From: Gnetum montanum
Taxonomy: Eukaryota > Streptophyta > Gnetopsida > Gnetales > Gnetaceae
DNA length: 64,000 bases
Reading direction: 5' to 3'
Assembly (NCBI GenBank): GCA_015680685.1
Contig: MNCI01008099.1
Coordinates: 129,857-193,856 of the forward strand
The notes beneath the pieces were generated by a model. The model ran no database searches, had not been told where the DNA came from, and was given only the letters and a program-made list of their open reading frames with translations. Positions 59,068 through 64,000 of this stretch are shown here, piece after piece (the stretch's first letter is position 1; the number at the start of each line of letters is the position of its first letter). The position numbers and the translations under genes were made by a program.

Positions 59068-60589
59068 CTCCTTTGTCCATTGGCCATGTCTCCTTTAAAA
59101 TAAATTACGTTGTTACTAAATTACTTCCTTGTACTTCATTGTTTAGTGTTAATATTTCTTGATGCTATAGTAGTCTTATGATTTTTAGTTTTGAAATGAT
59201 AAAATGTGATGCTACTAGTAATTGCTATGGACTTTTTTTGGATCTTAGATGGAAAGGCTAATGATCATTCTAACCATGCATCACATAGAATGCATTATGC
59301 CTATGGTAAGACACCTCATGTTCCATTTTTTGCAATCCCTACTACTACAATTCCACCTTACTATTATATACAATTATGAATTGATGGTTTTGTATAATAT
59401 AGTATTATTCTCTTATTTTGGTAATACTAACATGTATGATTTTGAAGATCTATATGCTTTACATTCTACTCGAGTGCCTACGGACACTTGTAGGTATGGT
59501 TATACAAGGGAACCAAGGAAAGAATCCTAATTTGGAGAGGATCCACTTGTATAACTCTTGTGCTTCATAATTGATGACTAATTTCACATCATCTTATGCC
59601 TTTAAAACACTTATACAATCATTATTATTTTCCTACACACTTATCTTCATTCATGTATTTGGGAAATTTCACCACCCATCTTCTACAAAGCTCAACTGAC
59701 TTACATTGCCCAAACTTTCACATATTATCAATAATAAACTCTTACATTCTAAGCATTACCTATGATTAAGAATCCTTTAGACCATCTCTATATCTTTAGA
59801 CTATCCATTTTATCCAATTTTTCCATTAAAAATAACACAAAATTTTGAAAATTTTCATAGTAATATTGAAGATACGATGTATGAGCCCCTGAGATATCGC
59901 ATTCATGATGTTATATCTATGATGTATGCCTAATAAAAATCTATATATATATTCAAGGTATTAGAAAATTTTTTCATTCTCTCATTTCACATGTAGGAAG
60001 CTCATGTTTTTTTTTCTAACCTCCATGGTTTAGAAAGCGATATCTTCCTCATCATAATTCCAATTTGAGTTATTATTGTTTCATTATGATCACAGAGTGA
60101 TCAACTTAGTCATGTGAGAGAGTACTATGCATAGTTTGTGCAAAATACATCAAATTTTTCTAACACCTAGAAGAATAAAGGGAAATAATACTAAAAAATA
60201 ATTATATTTTAACCTAACATAGGTTATTAAACTTAACAATTCATTTCAAATAACCATCAAACATACTTTAAACAAAAAGTTAACTATTGTGATAGATCAT
60301 CAAAGATAAATTTATTTATAAACATTAGAAAATTATTTAATCAAGGGTCTTTCTTGTAGAATGTTTTATCCAAGTTACAAATATTTCTAACTATGCATTT
60401 CCAGTTAGAACTACAATTGATATTAAGAAATGATTTTGATCAAAATCTAAGAACTTCAGGAAGGGTTGTAAACCATGATAAATTTTTCTATGTTAGTTGG
60501 GTAATATTAAAATTATATATGATTGTAGATACCTTCCAAGAGATCCAATGTGAAAGAACCTTTACAACCCATGGAGAAAATACCTAAAG
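59068..60589. other. Largely unassigned; possible LTR remnant at 59866-60000
   Basis: 59866-60000 has GATATCGC, a GTTATATC-type word and CTATATATATATTC, echoing the U3-TATA layout of the 1004-8004 family, but too diverged to prove. A 93-codon frame at 59249-59530 has no known domain. Confidence 0.35.
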
Positions 60590-63125
60590 GAAGAGGTAGA
60601 GGAAGAACTGAAGAACTAACTTCTACTAGAAAGAAAGAGGCTTAGTCCTACAGCATCCATCTATCCACACTTGCAATAGGATAATCTATATAGGAAGAAA
60701 TTGATGCACTACCTACTCCTAAGTAAGAACAACATATTACACTCTTCAATGAGTGTCTTCAAGCCATCCAAAAAATTCCATCATGTCCACTATCATAGTT
60801 GAATTAAATTTTGAACCATTTATGGAGTTTTCTCCTACCAAAGTTTGTGAACAACTGCTAGCCTCTTCTCTATGATCCATCATCTTAAGTGATGGTGAAT
60901 GGTACTTGGGATAAGTTTACCCATTTTGGAAAAATAAACACCATGATGCTACTATAGAAGTACAAGGGACCATAATACCATATTCAGTTGAAGCAATAGC
61001 CCAAATATCATAGCCAACATTGCCCAAATATCCATCAAGTCTAACACAAAGTCAATAAAATTATGGCTATAGAGGACCTATGGAACAAATGAGAAAGAGT
61101 ATAGTGGATTGTTCATGGATGAGAAAATTTACTTCAAGATTAGGACATATCATCTATTTTCAACAAAAAGACTAAATAGAATTTCCACCTATGCTACCAA
61201 AAAAAGTGGCATCTTGATGGAAAAATTTCAAGCTAATATAGTTCATTTGCTATTTTTGGAAATTCAAAGGATATTTAAGGAGAGAAATATAGGGAAATTA
61301 ATCTATCATTCTATTATCTCATTAAAATATTGTGTCAACAAGCAAGAATATCAGCCTACATCAATGATGTACTCTGTAAAGTCCAAAATGTCTTATATGC
61401 TAAAATCTCTAAACTAGTATTATCAAAGAAAGAGTAAGTGGAGAAGCTAGCGGGTAATGAGGCAATAGAAAGATTTACACTAGAAAAAAACATCCTTGCT
61501 ATGGGAATGGAACAAGTAGGATCTAGTGCATCAGCACTAGCCATTGATAAACTAGGGCAAAGTGCTCCTCTAGCAAAACATGATTGTAGACCCTCGATAA
61601 GCCATTTGCAAAAGATTAGTAAGATAATAAATTAGGGAAGATATGAGGTCTCAAGAATGTATAGAGTGTAGGAAAAAACCAATAAATCCTACCATATCAA
61701 TAGGACCTATAAGTAATCAAGTCTTATTTTAGGTATAAGAAGATGAGGATTGGATACAAAAAATCTTTGGGAATGCTATGTCTTTTTAAGTAATGTTGGA
61801 AACAAGAGAAGGAGTCATAGTAGTGGTAATGTGACATTAGGACGTATCAAGAGAATTTGAAGTCAACACTATCCATATAAAATGATCCTTTAATGTTTTC
61901 ATTGTGTCATCAGATGATATCATTGGAGGAAAAGTTATAGAAACTATAGTTAGAATGTCAATGGCCCTAGCAGAGCACAAGGATATACTAGATAGATCGC
62001 TACAAAGAGGACAAGTTATGAAAAATCTCTTCGATATCCCTAGTGATATGATTGTAGTCTATTTAAAATTAATATCAACCAAGGGTAAGCTAGTCATGGC
62101 TGAAAGTAGAATGCAACATGCTAAAAATGAAGTGTATAGGTTGTAGGAGGAATTGGCCACACTGAGAGTAGAAAGACAAAATCTTGCATAATACATTGTA
62201 CCTAATTAGCTAGATCAATTTAAAAATAAATAGATTAACTAAATGATCACCAAGTATGCCTAAATGAAGATTAAGAAAGAGAAGGTAGTATGAAATGCTT
62301 TAGTGCCAAATGCCTAGACATATGCCCATTCCAAAGCCATAACTACACATGAATAAGAAAATAGAGAATCGCTACAAAGAATGTATGGTTGAAAAACATA
62401 GAAAAAAAAGAACGTGCTAGAAGAAAGTATTCATTAGTTAGGAGAGAAATTTGCTTAAGTTAACCTTGACATTAGACAATTGACTAAAGAAAATAGAACC
62501 CTATCCATGGAAGAAGTTCATGATGTACATTAGAAATTATCCATAAAAATTAGTGCATGAGAAAATGAGTCCAAGAAGCACAAACGGCTAAAGAAACACT
62601 TTAGAGATAAAATAGGAACATATAAACAAATCAACAGAAAGAAAATCCAAATGGTCAAAGCCTGAATCAACTCCAACATAACACAAACACTTGATTGGCA
62701 ATCCATCTTGGATAGTCTTGTCCATGTACACTTTGTCAAAATTAATAATAAAAATTTGCAATTTGAAGATCTAATAGAGTACATGGCGTTAGTGAATCTT
62801 TGATATACTAACTTAGCTATGTTAATATTAGGTAGGACTAGAATAGAATTGGAGTAGCAAGTTACTACAATTTACACAATGTATAATAAGAAGTTTGTAG
62901 ATAGAGAGGGTGCACAAGAGAAGATCTGCATAGAAAATTTTGAGCTACAAGTGGTTAAAGCTAACTACCAAAATAATAAGGACATAGTAGAAAAGCTAGC
63001 CAAGAGAATGAAAAATTACCAAGATTTGAAGAAAATGGCAAGGGATTTTGAAGAATAGTGAAGAAAATTTATAGCATAGGACATGAAAGCCAACAAGATG
63101 TTTCCCTAGTTGTTATAATCCTAGG
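60590..63125 (+). pseudogene. Large coiled-coil-like retrotransposon ORF, unidentified
   Basis: It opens with a basic Arg/Gly stretch at ATG 60570-60593 (MEKIPKGRGRGR). Then come FQANIVHLLFLEIQRIFKERN and GKLIYHSIISLKYCVNKQEY (61109-61417), and LAGNEAIERFTLEK (61438-61635). From 61904 to about 63120 one frame continues with many stops but little shifting. It includes GGKVIETIVRMSMALAEHKD, KLVMAESRMQHAKNEVYRL followed by EELATLRVERQNLA, and VEKLAKRMKNYQDLKKMARD. The last third is Lys/Glu/Leu-rich, as in a long coiled coil. No RT, protease or integrase motif is found. It leads to a polypurine tract and LTR, so it is the coding part of a non-autonomous LTR element. Its 5' LTR was not found. Confidence 0.5.
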
Positions 63126-63514
63126 AAGTACCAACTCCAGTAAACATTACTAAATTTTCCTAGATAGTACATGATCTAAAATCCAAACAAGAGAAGCTCC
63201 AAGTACCACTGAAATAGGTATTAATTTTAGAAGCTTGATGATATAGGAAAGAGGCCAATAGAGGAGCCACCACTACTTGAAACATGAATACTACATTAAG
63301 ATTTGTTTTATTCTATTTCATTTTGATTTGTTATCGTATGTGTCAATCATGTGCTGTATGATAATTTTGTAAACATTACTTGAATCATAATATAACATTA
63401 ATAGTAGAGTTAATTATGTATATTGATTCATAATGTCAAAGTCTATATATAATGCCATAAATTTGTAAGGAACTCTATCCTCCTTTTTTTTTAAACTTGA
63501 GTATGAGTTTTTAG

Positions 63515-63529
63515 TTAGTTGTGGGAGTA
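63515..63529 (+). promoter_or_regulatory. Candidate polypurine tract
   Basis: GTTAGTTGTGGGAGTA directly precedes TGATAAAACC, paralleling TCATGGGGGTA before TGATGGGA at 7178. Position fits plus-strand priming. Confidence 0.55.
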
Positions 63530-63780
63530 TGATAAAACCTTTACTATGTGAGCCTATGATATCATAGCCTTGCATACATCATCATAGATGTGATGTAGTA
63601 GGTCATGATCATGCCTATAAATACCAATCCACTATCACATTGGAGGGAGAACTTTTGCCAAAACTTATCAAAATTCTTGTAGTTTGTTTTCATGAGTTAG
63701 AGTTAGAGTGAGTGCATTGAGTATGGTAAATTACAATTGTATAGAATCTTTATTTGAGTGTATTATTATTGGATACAATT
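63530..63780 (+). repeat. Start of the 3' LTR of the coiled-coil element
   Basis: Begins TGATAAAACC. It contains the 14-bp palindrome CTATGATATCATAG (63554-63567) and a TATAAATA box at about 63616-63623. It is cut at 63781 by an inserted LTR of another family. Confidence 0.6.
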
Positions 63781-64000
63781 TGATAAGACGCGACATGCAC
63801 TATGTCGCGATATTGCATACGTGATATCATGGCCACTGCGATATCATGTCTTTCCCTACGATATCGCGTACGCGATATCGCAGTCCGCCGCCATATCTAT
63901 AAATAAGAGGTGGCACTCCCCTTATTTCCAAATCCTGGCTAGAAGTAGCGAAGCTCTGGTAGATTGATCACTCCAGAGTTAGAATTTTTCCCATGTGCCC
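63781..64000 (+). repeat. LTR of the 1004-8004 family, nested, cut by window end
   Basis: Begins TGATAAGACGCG. From the TATA region on (63890-64000) it is close to 7270-7385, including ATAAATAAGAGGTGGC and GGTAGATTGATCACTCCAGAG. U3 is full of GATATC/CGCG words, with a perfect 22-bp palindrome at 63859-63880. Whether this is a 5' LTR or a solo LTR lies outside the window. Confidence 0.82.
63859..63880. promoter_or_regulatory. Perfect 22-bp palindrome in LTR U3
   Basis: CGATATCGCG-TA-CGCGATATCG, self-complementary throughout, 18 bp upstream of the TATA box (63898-63905). The 3' LTR at 7240-7259 has a near version with one mismatched pair. Confidence 0.85.

Noticed and set aside
59866-60000. 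5' LTR partner for the LTR starting at 63530
   Set aside because: Both share GATATC words and TATA-like text, but they cannot be aligned beyond that.

Overview
This looks like plant nuclear DNA: AT-rich and almost entirely made of old, mutated transposable elements. LTR elements carry plant-type primer sites, one has the plant-specific second RNase H of the Ty3/Gypsy Tat lineage, there is an L1-type LINE, and one block resembles an integrated plant pararetrovirus (Caulimoviridae). The two LTRs of the one structurally complete element differ at roughly a tenth of positions by eye. Such slow turnover would fit a large, conifer- or Ginkgo-like gymnosperm genome, but the species cannot be fixed from this window. 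I see no intact host protein-coding gene, tRNA, rRNA or CRISPR array.

Layout. 1-565: minus-strand remnant (gag start, primer site, LTR edge) of a relative of the next element. 1004-8004: LTR retrotransposon with both LTRs, a tRNA-Asp-type primer site and a matching 5-bp target duplication. It has gag and protease but no visible polymerase, and a 355-base assembly gap lies in gag. 9010-9545: 5'-truncated LINE. 9801-16520: near-complete pararetrovirus copy, with a Met-tRNA-type primer site, one long polyprotein frame (movement, coat, protease, RT, RNase H), a second unidentified ORF and a promoter-like tail. 18060-23100: long minus-strand L1-type LINE in an older low-copy repeat. 24060-26960: GC-richer island without recognisable element sequence, the likeliest place for a host transcription unit, unproven.

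29092-35068: minus-strand Copia-type element with a complete 960-bp 3' LTR, a gag with two zinc-knuckle regions and an unidentified second frame, no polymerase seen, and a 5' LTR cut off part-way. It abuts, within about 10 bp, the also truncated 5' LTR of a large Tat/Ogre-like Ty3/Gypsy element (35078-51318). That element has a 1,577-bp tandem duplication of its LTR and leader, gag, protease, a 4.7-kb interruption exactly where Ogre elements have an intron, then RT, RNase H, second RNase H, truncated integrase and a 3' LTR. The interruption holds tandem repeats, covarying hairpins and an antisense coding-like stretch.

51840-52970: integrase fragment of another Gypsy element. 54450-57020: degenerate repeat field with a recurring CTACCATGTTAG-like word, interrupted by a solo LTR with near-matching target duplications. 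58883-59067: short repeats, two exactly 100 bp apart. 60590-63530: element with a degraded coiled-coil frame, ending in a polypurine tract and the start of an LTR. Into that LTR is inserted another LTR of the 1004-8004 family, cut by the window edge.

A shared theme is that reading frames are broken mainly by stop codons one transition away from CAA, CAG, CGA or TGG, with few frameshifts, as expected for methylated, silenced elements.
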